A stretch of 64,000 nt of DNA from Candidatus Nitrosopumilus sp. Its GTDB lineage: Archaea > Thermoproteota > Nitrososphaeria > Nitrososphaerales > Nitrosopumilaceae. Below are positions 34,847 through 43,564 of the stretch, in pieces (the stretch's first letter is position 1; every line of letters starts with the position of its first letter). Location of the stretch: NCBI GenBank assembly GCA_029263475.1, contig JAJCXK010000083.1, forward strand, positions 18,823 through 82,822. Reading direction: 5' to 3'. The notes below the pieces were generated by a model that had not been told where the DNA came from, searched no databases, and saw nothing but the letters and a program-made list of their open reading frames with translations. Position numbers and translations under genes: made by a program.

Positions 34847-35278
34847 TTACTTATTGCTCTTTGTCATAAACATGGAGATCCAAGATTGAAAGATATTTTT
34901 GTTTAATTCTGCAAAGTATTCTGTATTGTCACTAAATGTTTTGATATTTTGCTGTGTTGCATCTATCGTTGCAAGTGTCATTTGACTTTGGATTGAAGAT
35001 GCTTTGACAAATTTTTCAGTGGCATCGTGGATTATTTTCAGTGTTACATTGGGAATTCTTGCCGATATTCCTGATTTCTTGGCAAATTCTTTTTGCAATG
35101 CAATTGATGTACCAAATAAATTCTCATATGCTTGAAGGTATTCTTGCTGTACATTGGTTATTGACTGATGATAATGAGGAACTGAACGTCTAATTCCGTT
35201 GATTAGTATGTCGACATTTTCTTGATATGCCAAAAATATATTTTCAGAATCGTTTTGTATAGTTTCATTTTTATTCAT
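34847..35278 (-). CDS. phasin-like protein, 143 aa
   Basis: This is an amphipathic helical protein, rich in Gln, Asn and Ala, with no membrane segment. Residues 15-45 and 90-130 form long helices (Q-E-Y-L-Q-A-Y-E-N-L-F, then M-T-L-A-T-I-D-A-T-Q-Q-N-I-K). Composition, size and place next to phaC suggest a phasin coating PHA granules, but phasins are poorly conserved, so this is an inference. Its start overlaps the stop of the AbrB-fusion gene upstream by four bases. Confidence 0.6.
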   Translation of the reverse strand: MNKNETIQNDSENIFLAYQENVDILINGIRRSVPHYHQSITNVQQEYLQAYENLFGTSIALQKEFAKKSGISARIPNVTLKIIHDATEKFVKASSIQSQMTLATIDATQQNIKTFSDNTEYFAELNKNIFQSWISMFMTKSNK

Positions 35279-35700
35279 TGCTTTTTCTCCTTGTTTTTTG
35301 ATTTTTTTGCAATTGGTAAAATAATCACTTGTACCAAATCCCCGTCACCCAATCCGAGTGCGTTACGTTCAGCTTCTGGTATTGATATTCTCCCATTACT
35401 ACTGATGGTAGTTTTGTAAGCGCCCCAATGCATGAATGATGGAAGCATTTGACCAATATTGAACATGGTATTCATGCTTTTATTCTGCATATCTGACATG
35501 TTACTCATCATGTCTGATTGCGTTTGTTTTGTACTTTCAGAAATCCCTTTTAGCGTTTCTAATGGATTGAAAGTTTGATTTGATTGATTAATCATTAAAG
35601 AACCAAAATTTTTTATAAATTCTGCTTGTGATCGTCCACTTTTTTGAATCCAAGATTTAAACATCTCAGTAGGATCATATGGGTTTTGATTACCATTCAT
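35275..35700 (-). CDS. fusion: phasin-like helix plus AbrB/SpoVT DNA-binding domain
   Basis: The first 95 residues are helical (E-M-F-K-S-W-I-Q-K-S-G-R-S-Q-A-E-F, then Met- and Gln-rich) and resemble a granule-binding helix. The C-terminal 45 residues are an AbrB swapped-hairpin domain (N-G-R-I-S-I-P-E-A-E-R-N-A-L-G-L-G-D-G-D) with a Lys tail. Haloarchaeal PHA loci have a PhaR regulator with an AbrB-like domain, but I know no protein combining it with this helix. It could sense granule surface and regulate pha genes. Overlaps the phasin-like gene (ATGA), so co-translated. Confidence 0.7.
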   Translation of the reverse strand: MNGNQNPYDPTEMFKSWIQKSGRSQAEFIKNFGSLMINQSNQTFNPLETLKGISESTKQTQSDMMSNMSDMQNKSMNTMFNIGQMLPSFMHWGAYKTTISSNGRISIPEAERNALGLGDGDLVQVIILPIAKKSKNKEKKQ

Positions 35701-35735
35701 TGGTAAATATGGGAATCAATTATATTTAAATGAAT

Positions 35736-36530
35736 CTAATTTGTAGCAAGAAATTCCAAAACCTTGGAGCTAAATGCTTCAGGATCCTGAACGTATGGTG
35801 TATGACCACACCCGTTCATTTCGTAAAAAATACAATTTTGAATTGATGAGGTAAAACCATTTGCATGTATGATTGGGATTACGGGATCATCTGTTCCCCA
35901 TATCAACAAGGTGGGTATAGAAATCAATTCAAGCTTAGATGTGATGGATTTAGAATTTTTTAATCCTAAAATTGTGGACATGAAAGCAAGCTTTGCATTT
36001 GGCAATCGCATCCGCTCGATGAATTCTGAAATAATCCTCTCTTCTACATGTTTTCCAGAACCTTCCATTAACTCAAATGCATTTTTTGCACTTATTTTAT
36101 TTGGATACATGGCAGCCATGATGTATCCATCAAGTGCAGGTGTGGATTGCTTCATTATTCCAGATGGGGAAACCAGTACAAGCATTTTAATTTTTTGTGA
36201 GTGCAAAGATGCGTATTCTGCAGAAATTTGTCCGCCAAGAGATGACCCAACTATGATGGGATGATTAATTTCTAATATCGCAATGAATTTTTCAAGAAAA
36301 TCTACAAAAAAATTCACCGTATAGTCTATAGTTGGTTTATCACTCTGCCCAAACCCTATCAGATCCGGAACTATTACTCTATACTGATCTGAGAAAATGG
36401 GGATCACACTACTCCATCTTTCAGCTGATGCCCCCAAACCATGAATTAACAAAAGTGTATTTTTAGAACTACCTGATTCAAGATATCTTATTTTATGTCC
36501 GTCAACATGAAGAAATTTTTCTTCCACCAT
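35736..36530 (-). CDS. alpha/beta hydrolase in the PHA locus
   Basis: The fold signature is complete: L-L-L-I-H-G-L-G-A-S-A near residue 28, the nucleophile elbow G-S-S-L-G-G, the late Asp in W-G-T-D-D-P-V and the His in N-G-C-G-H-T-P-Y. At 264 aa it is a standard cytosolic enzyme. Its place beside phaC and the phasin-like genes suggests PHA or oligomer hydrolysis, but no depolymerase-specific motif settles it. Confidence 0.85.
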   Translation of the reverse strand: MVEEKFLHVDGHKIRYLESGSSKNTLLLIHGLGASAERWSSVIPIFSDQYRVIVPDLIGFGQSDKPTIDYTVNFFVDFLEKFIAILEINHPIIVGSSLGGQISAEYASLHSQKIKMLVLVSPSGIMKQSTPALDGYIMAAMYPNKISAKNAFELMEGSGKHVEERIISEFIERMRLPNAKLAFMSTILGLKNSKSITSKLELISIPTLLIWGTDDPVIPIIHANGFTSSIQNCIFYEMNGCGHTPYVQDPEAFSSKVLEFLATN

Positions 36531-36658
36531 TTAAGCAACAATGATCATTACTAGATAAGTTTTAGTTAATTTGACGATCTAAAAATCTAGCATTATCTAT
36601 ATTTTTGAAATAATTCAATTACAAGCATGTTTTTTAGGGTCAAAAATTATCCAAAAAT

Positions 36659-37090
36659 ATGTTAAAGAAGAAAATTACCAAAATACTAGTACCACTTGAC
36701 GGCTCCAAAAACTCCAATAGGGGACTGGAGATGGCTATTGTTTTGGCAAGGCAATGTGGGGCAATAATTACTGGTGTATATTCAATTCATGCTCCACCTC
36801 ATTCTGAGTTTAGAGGTGTGGGTTCAGTTGAAAAGTCACATAACACAGAGGTGGAAAAAATTATGGATTCCGCAAAGGTGCTGGCAGCACAAAATGGTAT
36901 CGTTTTCAAAGAGAAAATTCTGAGGGGGGATATAGGATACAATATAGTAAAACTGGCACACGGCAAGGACAAGTTTGACATGATCGTATTGGGTTCGCGA
37001 GGTCGAAGTTCTGCCAAGCAAATGTTTTTTGGAAGCATATCAAACTACGTTATTCACGCATCAAAAATACCTGTTGTAATCGTAAAGTAG
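36659..37090 (+). CDS. universal stress protein (UspA family)
   Basis: This is a single Usp domain of 143 aa. It begins K-I-L-V-P-L-D-G-S-K-N-S, and the ATP-binding motif reads G-S-R-G-R-S-S-A-K-Q-M-F-F-G-S-I-S, close to G-x2-G-x9-G-S. ATP binding is therefore likely. The gene faces MsrA and stands next to the PHA locus, compatible with a stress or starvation role. Confidence 0.92.
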   Translation: MLKKKITKILVPLDGSKNSNRGLEMAIVLARQCGAIITGVYSIHAPPHSEFRGVGSVEKSHNTEVEKIMDSAKVLAAQNGIVFKEKILRGDIGYNIVKLAHGKDKFDMIVLGSRGRSSAKQMFFGSISNYVIHASKIPVVIVK

Positions 37091-37091
37091 C

Positions 37092-37562
37092 TTAAGAAAA
37101 TCCCTGTTTCTTGAAATACTTTTGATGATATTCTTCGGCTTTGTAAAATGATGGTGCCGGAATAATTTCAGTTACAATTGATTCTTTATACTTTCCAGAC
37201 TGTTCAAGATTTTGCTTGGATTTTTCAGCAATATTTTTTTGCTCTTCGTCATGATAAAAAATGGCTGAGCGATATTGATTGCCGATATCTGGACCCTGAC
37301 GATTCAGTGTTGTAGGGTTGTGGTTGTTCCAAAAAACATCCAGTAGCTCAGCAAAAGTGATTTCGCTAGGATCAAATTCTACCTGTACAGCCTCGGCATG
37401 CCCTGTTCTGTCTGTACATACTTCCTCATAAGTCGGATTTGGTAACTGTCCACCAATATATCCAACTGCAGTTGACTTGACACCCTTGGTTTTGTAAAGT
37501 AGATCCTCCACATGCCAAAAACATCCTGCACCAAACGTAGCTTTCAATCTAACAAATTTCAA
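37092..37562 (-). CDS. msrA: peptide methionine sulfoxide reductase MsrA
   Basis: This enzyme reduces the S-epimer of methionine sulfoxide in proteins. The active-site motif G-A-G-C-F-W-H-V-E lies at about residues 10-18 with the catalytic Cys. Y-I-G-G, then T-D-R-T-G-H-A-E-A, and D-I-G-N-Q-Y-R-S match the family. At 156 aa it is complete. The recycling Cys of some MsrA forms is not obvious at the C-terminus. Confidence 0.95.
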   Translation of the reverse strand: MKFVRLKATFGAGCFWHVEDLLYKTKGVKSTAVGYIGGQLPNPTYEEVCTDRTGHAEAVQVEFDPSEITFAELLDVFWNNHNPTTLNRQGPDIGNQYRSAIFYHDEEQKNIAEKSKQNLEQSGKYKESIVTEIIPAPSFYKAEEYHQKYFKKQGFS

Positions 37563-37599
37563 ATCATACCAGATTAAAACTATTTCTTGAATGCAGAAT

Positions 37600-38625
37600 T
37601 TAATTGATAGTTATGATGCCCTGTTGAATTAAAAATTTCAAAGAATTGATGAATTCCTCTTCTGAGATCAGATCTTGTGACCACCAATGAGCACTATTAC
37701 GAATCCAGGGCGGTATTTCCTCTTCTGAAATATTTCCAGATGGCAAGATGTTTGAAACCCTGATTATGTTATTTTTTAACATAAACTCTATTCCTGATAC
37801 AAACGTAGAGTCGTTAATCTCTCCGATTGCCCACCATTCTGCATTGTTTCTAATCCAATCTGGCACTGATACCGGATTTTTGTATCCTAAAATATTGTAA
37901 ATTGAGTCATTTGGAAACTGTGAGTCAAACCACTTTTTGTAACTTTGCTCGTCGTTGTACCTGTCAATGTAGTATTGTGGGGGTTTGTCAAGGGCGGGAA
38001 AATTTGATACATTCGTTGGGTTATATCCTACAACATCTATTATCGAGTCATTTGGAAACTGTGAGTCAAACCACTTTTTGTAACTTTGCTCGTCGTTGTA
38101 CCTGTCAATGTAGTATTGTGGGGGTTTGTCAAGGGCGGGAAAATTGGGAATTTTGAATTTCAAAGTTATGAAATTAGATGCCTGTTCTGAAATGATGACT
38201 GCTTCAGGTTCTGGGCTAGGTGCTGCTGTAACTTCAGGTTCTGGGCTAGGTGCTGCTGTAACTTCATCAGAAAATTCTTTGTATGATATGGTTTTTTCCA
38301 TGTTTCCATCATAGGTGACTTTAATTGGATAATTTCCATTGGTGGTCCATGTAGGTCCGCCAACATGAAATGTGGCAGAAAATATCCCGTCAGAATCTAC
38401 AGGAAATGTTTTAAAATCTGCAAAACCTGATTTTCCAGGAGTGAAGATCTGAACTGTCACAAATGGGACGTTTGGGTCATATTCAACATTTCCAGATATG
38501 TTTAGCTGATCATCTTTATGATAAATTGACTTGTCTGTAAAAAAGCCATTCACTTCTCCGTTGGCTAATGCAAAACTTACGGGTACTACCAACGACAAAA
38601 AAACCAGTGTGACATAACTTTTCAT
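37600..38625 (-). CDS. exported repeat protein with W-module, 341 aa
   Basis: A signal peptide (about residues 1-20) precedes a beta domain of about 110 residues. Next come a short P-S-P-E-P-E repeat, two copies of a 34-residue segment starting F-P-A-L-D-K-P-P-Q-Y-Y-I-D-R, and two Trp-rich modules (P-D-W-I-R-N-N-A-E-W-W-A and P-P-W-I-R-N-S-A-H-W-W-S). The copies are identical at DNA level over 101 bases. The Trp-rich module is also present in the proteins at 46683 and 62501. A cell-surface role is likely. The family function is unknown. Confidence 0.8.
   Translation of the reverse strand: MKSYVTLVFLSLVVPVSFALANGEVNGFFTDKSIYHKDDQLNISGNVEYDPNVPFVTVQIFTPGKSGFADFKTFPVDSDGIFSATFHVGGPTWTTNGNYPIKVTYDGNMEKTISYKEFSDEVTAAPSPEPEVTAAPSPEPEAVIISEQASNFITLKFKIPNFPALDKPPQYYIDRYNDEQSYKKWFDSQFPNDSIIDVVGYNPTNVSNFPALDKPPQYYIDRYNDEQSYKKWFDSQFPNDSIYNILGYKNPVSVPDWIRNNAEWWAIGEINDSTFVSGIEFMLKNNIIRVSNILPSGNISEEEIPPWIRNSAHWWSQDLISEEEFINSLKFLIQQGIITIN
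37904..38145 (-). repeat. perfect 101-bp direct duplication inside a coding region
   Basis: Bases 37904-38004 and 38045-38145 are identical by eye. The copies are 141 bases apart, exactly 47 codons, so the reading frame is kept. Identity at silent positions points to a recent duplication or to gene conversion. Confidence 0.85.
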
Positions 38626-38682
38626 GTTTTAAAATTCAATTTTTCCCATAATTAAAGAATTTGTAAAAATATTTTGATATGT

Positions 38683-39066
38683 CTAATTGACACCCGAAAA
38701 AATTTCTACAACCTTTTTTGCCAAATCTTCAATATCGACTGTGGGTTCTGCAGAAATCAGCAGTAAAATATGTGATACCGGAAATGGAAAGCTTACTAAC
38801 ACGGCCTTGTCTCGTCTTGCTGCAAGATAATTTATTGGACCGAGACTGTCATCAAACTCTTTTCTAATGGATGCTTTTGAAACAAAATCAAAAAAAGACT
38901 GCAGCCTTGTCTCATCACCTTCATAGGGCGTTAGGCCTTCTTTAAAACCCCCAGTAACTAGATTTCCATCCTTATCCACAATGCCTGAAAAACGAATTTC
39001 AGGCTCATCGAGTAATTTAGAACATTTATCGCTAAATTGATTTGATATGTTATCTTTATCTGACAT
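38683..39066 (-). CDS. small thaumarchaeal family protein, copy B
   Basis: This is a paralogue of the proteins at 32756 and 58238. Shared blocks are D-K-C-S-K-L-L, then I-R-F-S-G-I-V-D-K-D-G-N-L-V-T-G-G-F, the R-K-E-F-D-D-S-L-G segment and R-R-D-K-A-V-L-V-S-F-P. At 127 aa it is complete and soluble. The divergence between copies is high, so they are old paralogues with separate roles. Confidence 0.7.
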   Translation of the reverse strand: MSDKDNISNQFSDKCSKLLDEPEIRFSGIVDKDGNLVTGGFKEGLTPYEGDETRLQSFFDFVSKASIRKEFDDSLGPINYLAARRDKAVLVSFPFPVSHILLLISAEPTVDIEDLAKKVVEIFSGVN

Positions 39067-39122
39067 TATACTAAGTGTTGATATATCAAAAATAAAAACC
39101 TAGCCTCAAGATTAATAATATT

Positions 39123-39959
39123 TTAGGATAAATGGCACTTTAGCAGTATGTATTCTATAGTTTTTTCTTCTGACGCTTTTTTCATTTTTTGAAGTGATTT
39201 GAATAGAATTTTTTCAACATACTGCGGATACTGTTTTATGATGGATTTCTTCATCTTGTTTCTGTTGTCTATATAATAGTCAGCAAGTGGCTCATATACA
39301 CTGTCACCAATCAACCTCTCATCTAAAATAGAAAACCCTCCGGATTGAATCAAATTTTTCAAATACTCTATATTATAATGCTCTGAAGACCATGTAAATT
39401 TTAAAAGATCCAGTTTTCCCAGAGTTGAATTATCTGTGATTACGGGCACAGCCATCACTAGTAATCCAGAATTAGTCAATACTCGTCTTGATTCAGAAAT
39501 AAAATCTCCTAACGGTTTGAAATGCTGGGCTGATTCTAATGCCAGGACACGATCCATGGAGTTGTTTGCAAAAGGAATCTTTGAGGATGTTGAATTTATG
39601 AATTCAATATTTTTTTGATTCCCTGAAAAAGACAATTGCTTTAGGTTAATGTTTACGTTATACAAGAGGAGTTCTGGGAATGCATCTCTCCACAATTTAG
39701 ATGGGGCAGATAGGCCACTGCCAACGTCAATTGCATGTTTTCCTGATGATAGTTCGGCCATATCTGCAAAAATCATGCATAGGTTGTCCTGTGCAGAAAT
39801 GGGATTCGTGTTTTTTGAAGACCAGTATCCAAAGTTAAGCATGGAACCGCCTGTAGCCAGTTGCATTACCGGTGAGAGTGTATTGTACAGGTTTATGACA
39901 TCTTTTTCGTTTCTTCTAAATGTCCACAAAAAAAAGTGGATAGGGTTTATTGAGTTCAA
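39123..39959 (-). CDS. class I SAM-dependent methyltransferase
   Basis: Motif I reads A-I-D-V-G-S-G-L-S, with L-N-F-G-Y-W-S-S upstream, typical of small-molecule methyltransferases, and V-L-A-L-E-S-A-Q-H-F as motif IV. The C-terminal half is helical. At 278 aa it is in the range of methyltransferases acting on lipids, quinones or sarcosine-like substrates, but the substrate cannot be named. Confidence 0.85.
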   Translation of the reverse strand: MNSINPIHFFLWTFRRNEKDVINLYNTLSPVMQLATGGSMLNFGYWSSKNTNPISAQDNLCMIFADMAELSSGKHAIDVGSGLSAPSKLWRDAFPELLLYNVNINLKQLSFSGNQKNIEFINSTSSKIPFANNSMDRVLALESAQHFKPLGDFISESRRVLTNSGLLVMAVPVITDNSTLGKLDLLKFTWSSEHYNIEYLKNLIQSGGFSILDERLIGDSVYEPLADYYIDNRNKMKKSIIKQYPQYVEKILFKSLQKMKKASEEKTIEYILLKCHLS

Positions 39960-40054
39960 AAATAATTCTACACTTATTCGTGATTAATGACTATAAATTT
40001 TAAAGCCAACCTTGAATTAACATGTTTTATTAATTTGAAATTTATAACCTAGTC

Positions 40055-40540
40055 GTGAATGATGAGAAGTCTAAAGTTGGATCTAGGATAATTCTTGCCA
40101 AATGGACTGACCGATTTCTTGCTTGGCTGATTGATTTTGTGGTGATTTCCAGTATCTCTACGTTGATCATTTTTGCATTGTTTGGAACGATATATTACGA
40201 AATGAATGATGATGGTCTCTGGGCTGAAAACACTCAGTACATACCTACCAGTATTCTGTTTTTTGTATATTGGGTAATTTTAGAATATAAAACGGGCCAA
40301 ACAATCGGAAAAAAAATACTTAATCTAAAAGTGATACGTGTCGATGGATACAAACCTGATCTGAAAGGGATTTTATTAAGCTCATTTGGAAAATCATTCT
40401 TACTTCCCATCGATGTAATTTTGGGTGGGATATTGACTAATGAAAAACGTCAGCGAATATTCAACAAATTGGGCGATACCGTGGTTGTAAAGCTCAAGGA
40501 GAGTAAAGACATGTCTGATATAACATATCTAAAAGACTGA
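40055..40540 (+). CDS. RDD family membrane protein
   Basis: The RDD signature is present: R-F-L-A-W-L-I-D-F-V-V at the first helix, with later E-Y-K-T-G-Q-T-I-G-K-K-I-L-N-L-K-V. Three hydrophobic segments are expected in 161 aa. The start is GTG. RDD proteins are membrane proteins of mostly unknown function, some linked to salt stress. Confidence 0.82.
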   Translation: MNDEKSKVGSRIILAKWTDRFLAWLIDFVVISSISTLIIFALFGTIYYEMNDDGLWAENTQYIPTSILFFVYWVILEYKTGQTIGKKILNLKVIRVDGYKPDLKGILLSSFGKSFLLPIDVILGGILTNEKRQRIFNKLGDTVVVKLKESKDMSDITYLKD

Positions 40541-40761
40541 TTATTGACAAGATTGATTTCTGAGATGTAGTAAATTAATTGCAGGTCCTAATTCAGTTTA
40601 ACATTTTTTATTCATCAAACAAAAATTTGTCCCTTTTGATTTGGATTGAATTGACTACGTTTACAACATTTACAGTTATACAAAATACCTCATTAATTCA
40701 GTGTAGCTGAGGAATGATGAATTTTCATTGAGTTTAAATTTACAAATTATTTAATCTTGAC

Positions 40762-40959
40762 GTGGAAGAAAAAGCGCTAGAATGTCCTGTGTGTAAGAGC
40801 AACAAGGCTGAGATTGCAGGGGAGAATGTAAAATTAAGTGGAAAATTTGAAAACAAGGAATTTCTGACCACTGATCTTACTGTATTGAGATGTGTAAAAT
40901 GTGGGTTTTACATGTTCTTTGATAAACAGGCAAAATTTACAACCAAAGAAGATTCTTAA
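40762..40959 (+). CDS. zinc-ribbon protein, 65 aa
   Basis: C-P-V-C at residues 8-11 and C-V-K-C in the second half form a single zinc ribbon around a beta hairpin. The start is GTG. Convergent with the gene at 40964, four bases apart. Function unknown. Confidence 0.75.
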   Translation: MEEKALECPVCKSNKAEIAGENVKLSGKFENKEFLTTDLTVLRCVKCGFYMFFDKQAKFTTKEDS

Positions 40960-40963
40960 AATT

Positions 40964-41560
40964 TTATTTGATCAATTGCTGATTTTTTAATTGAAGTAGG
41001 TGTTCTTTTGTTTCTTCATCTGTTTCAGCACCAAATTGAATCAGTATTCTGTCGTCTTCCATTATCTCATAATCTCTTATGTCGTCAACTTGCTCCCCGT
41101 TGATGAAGAATTTTAAAGTATACTCTTCGTTTGTACAAAATGACTTTCCATCTGGGAATATGTAGCACTGATCATCTAGTCCGATTGCCAATGTTTCAAA
41201 GAGATATCCTAAATCTACTCCTGTTGCATGCTTGTGAATGGTAGAACCATCATTTCCTTCAAAATGAATCCAGCTAGACTTAATCTGAAATGCCGGACTG
41301 GCAAACTCAAATGTATCTCCAAATATCTTTACAAGTAGTGCTGCATGTGAATGTTCGCTACCCAATGCACCTGCATTCTCTGGTCCTCCTGGTGCAGTTT
41401 CGGTCATGTTGATAAACAGGTATCCTGCATACCCCACAATTACCGCGATTAGAGATAGAACTCCAATAGCAATTAGAGTTTGCTTTCTTTTTGCAGCCGA
41501 ATGTTTTGTAGCATAGTTTTCACGTTTTTCTTCGCGATTTTGCCTTTCTTTTCTGCCCAT
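40964..41560 (-). CDS. membrane-anchored His-rich protein, 198 aa
   Basis: A highly basic, cytoplasmic N-terminus (residues 1-27) is followed by one membrane helix (about 28-52) and an extracellular domain. That domain begins with G-S-E-H-S-H-A-A-L and contains I-H-F-E-G-N-D-G-S-T-I-H-K-H-A-T-G, so several His residues could bind copper or zinc. Two Cys, in D-Q-C-Y and S-F-C-T, are likely a disulfide. I do not recognise the family. Confidence 0.7.
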   Translation of the reverse strand: MGRKERQNREEKRENYATKHSAAKRKQTLIAIGVLSLIAVIVGYAGYLFINMTETAPGGPENAGALGSEHSHAALLVKIFGDTFEFASPAFQIKSSWIHFEGNDGSTIHKHATGVDLGYLFETLAIGLDDQCYIFPDGKSFCTNEEYTLKFFINGEQVDDIRDYEIMEDDRILIQFGAETDEETKEHLLQLKNQQLIK

Positions 41561-41820
41561 GAGTAATTCAAACTCTGAAATTTGCCCTAATTAACCATTC
41601 GTCAATATTGTTCTATTGTTGTCATGCGAATGATTTCTTTATTGTGAATTTTCAAATAATCTCTCAATTTCAAAAATATAATTCAATTCATGAAGTGCTT
41701 TCTGTGTTGATTTCATAAAATGAACTGATTCCTGATCGTCAATATTGCTATGTTAGTTTCATGTGAAAACTAATCCTATTGGTTCAAAACAATAAATAAA
41801 ATCCCCTGGTAGTGTTTGAC

Positions 41821-42228
41821 ATGACTTGTATTTTTTGTGATATCTTGTCTGGAAAACGATCTGGTCATTTTCTCTATGAAGACGAGTCACACGTGGCATT
41901 TTTAGATAAATATCCTATAGATGTGGGCCACAGCTTGGTCATTCCGAGAAAACACCATGAAAGAATTACGGATATGACTCCTGAAGATGTGGGGAATGTA
42001 TTTTCAATAGTTCCAAAAATTGCTAAGGCAATTCTAACTGCGACAGACGCAGATGCTTTTAGTTTGGGTCAGAACAATGGTAGAGCTGCCAAACAGATAA
42101 TTCCACATGTCCATATACACATCATTCCAAGATATAATAGTAAAGGAACAGTGTGGACAAAACGACAAATTTCAAGTGATGCAGAACTTCTGAAATTATC
42201 TAAACAAATTCACAGTCTACTTATTTAG
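41821..42228 (+). CDS. HIT family nucleotide hydrolase
   Basis: This is a histidine-triad hydrolase acting on nucleoside phosphoramidates or dinucleoside polyphosphates. The triad H-V-H-I-H-I-I-P-R is near the C-terminus, and a Cys pair C-I-F-C at the N-terminus with a later His suggests the zinc-binding Hint-like form. A GTG start at 41812 is possible, but ATG at 41821 places C-I-F-C at residues 3-6 as in relatives. The stop overlaps the convergent aRF1 end by eight bases. Confidence 0.9.
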   Translation: MTCIFCDILSGKRSGHFLYEDESHVAFLDKYPIDVGHSLVIPRKHHERITDMTPEDVGNVFSIVPKIAKAILTATDADAFSLGQNNGRAAKQIIPHVHIHIIPRYNSKGTVWTKRQISSDAELLKLSKQIHSLLI

Positions 42229-43501
42229 CGTGTCCAGGATTATATCTCAAGATCGCCCCTATTTTTCCAAGACTCGCAAGCATGTTTCCATGCTCTGCGC
42301 TTCCAGAAATAACCTCTAACTGAGATCCTGTTTTTGCAGCAAGGGTTTCAAGATAATCTACTATGTCCTGCTCGTTTACTTCCACTTCCATTGAATTGCA
42401 TCCTGGACATGGATTATTTTTAAATTCAGTTTTTTTTGGAATGACTAATGGCCGTTCTAAAATCTCTTCTTGGACATGTTGACATCTTTTGCATTTCGCC
42501 TCAATTCGATTCAAGTTTGTATTGTCTGTGATTATCAAAATCTTGACAACGTTATTTTTTAGATACCCTATGACCTCTTGCAATCCGTAGGATCCCTTTC
42601 CTGTATTGCCGTTAATTTCTCTGAACAAATTCTCGATCAGTTTCTTTTCTTCTACCAATCTGAAATTTCCTAGGATGTCTGCAGATTTTGCAAATGCCTC
42701 TCGAATTCCCTCTGCGCCCGAATATGATGCGTCAATTGTATTTATGATGTTATTTTGTAATCGATATTCAAGATAATTTCCGTTAATGAAATCCTCTTTT
42801 GTGGGTCCTGGACCTGAGATTATCAATCCCTTAACTGGGTATATGTCAATAAAATACTCCCTAGTTGTTTGCGCCACTCTGTTGTAAAAATAACTTAATT
42901 CCATCTCTCTAAGTTTCTGAAACCTCTTTGCTGATTGTCCACCTTGCCTGTGTTTTCCTGCTACTCCTGAACCTGTTTGAGACAGCACTTCGATTTTATC
43001 ACCGTATAGTAATCCCCAACCTGCATCTTTGGCATCTATCGCTAGAAATCCTATAAGATTGTCGTCTTTTAACATGTCTTTTAAAATATCTACGTGAAAG
43101 TGATCATCACACCTGTACAGGTACTGGTTCAAATCCTTTGGTGGATCTATTTCCCATACTGTGACAACCTCACTTCCTAATGGGCCTCCTTCTTCTGGCG
43201 GGAGTGCGCCGCAAAACATCACCAATCCTCTCTCAGGAGTTTTTTTATACATCTTTAACCTCTGTACAACTTTGCCTAGTGAATCAACAACGTGTGACCT
43301 TGTAAGATCTGACTTGATATTGTCTGCTGTTCCTTGCTCTTGCTGTAGAGAGCTAATTATTTCGTGCAATTGCTTTCCTTTTGGAATGTATACTGTAATA
43401 AGCTCTGTACCTCTGCCTGATTTTTTTGATAATTCTTCTAGGGTCTTTCTGATTTTATAGAGTTTTACTGAATCTTGTTTCTCTATAGTAATTTTACCCA
43501 T
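42221..43501 (-). CDS. prf1: peptide chain release factor aRF1
   Basis: This factor recognises all three stop codons and triggers peptide release. The decoding motif N-I-K-S is at residues 61-64 and the catalytic G-G-Q at 187-189, within G-K-H-R-Q-G-G-Q-S-A-K. A C-terminal zinc-binding region carries C-K-R-C and C-P-G-C, as in many archaeal aRF1 proteins. At 426 aa it is full length. Confidence 0.96.
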   Translation of the reverse strand: MGKITIEKQDSVKLYKIRKTLEELSKKSGRGTELITVYIPKGKQLHEIISSLQQEQGTADNIKSDLTRSHVVDSLGKVVQRLKMYKKTPERGLVMFCGALPPEEGGPLGSEVVTVWEIDPPKDLNQYLYRCDDHFHVDILKDMLKDDNLIGFLAIDAKDAGWGLLYGDKIEVLSQTGSGVAGKHRQGGQSAKRFQKLREMELSYFYNRVAQTTREYFIDIYPVKGLIISGPGPTKEDFINGNYLEYRLQNNIINTIDASYSGAEGIREAFAKSADILGNFRLVEEKKLIENLFREINGNTGKGSYGLQEVIGYLKNNVVKILIITDNTNLNRIEAKCKRCQHVQEEILERPLVIPKKTEFKNNPCPGCNSMEVEVNEQDIVDYLETLAAKTGSQLEVISGSAEHGNMLASLGKIGAILRYNPGHAK

Positions 43502-43564
43502 TTGCAGTTTCCCTTGTTTCTAAGGATATTAATTTTGATTTACCCTCTTTTGACTTTTTTTAAA

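Noticed and set aside
37902..38156. Plus-strand frame with a repeated Cys-rich translation
   Set aside because: The repeat comes from the 101-bp duplication of the minus-strand exported protein, which has a signal peptide and known modules.
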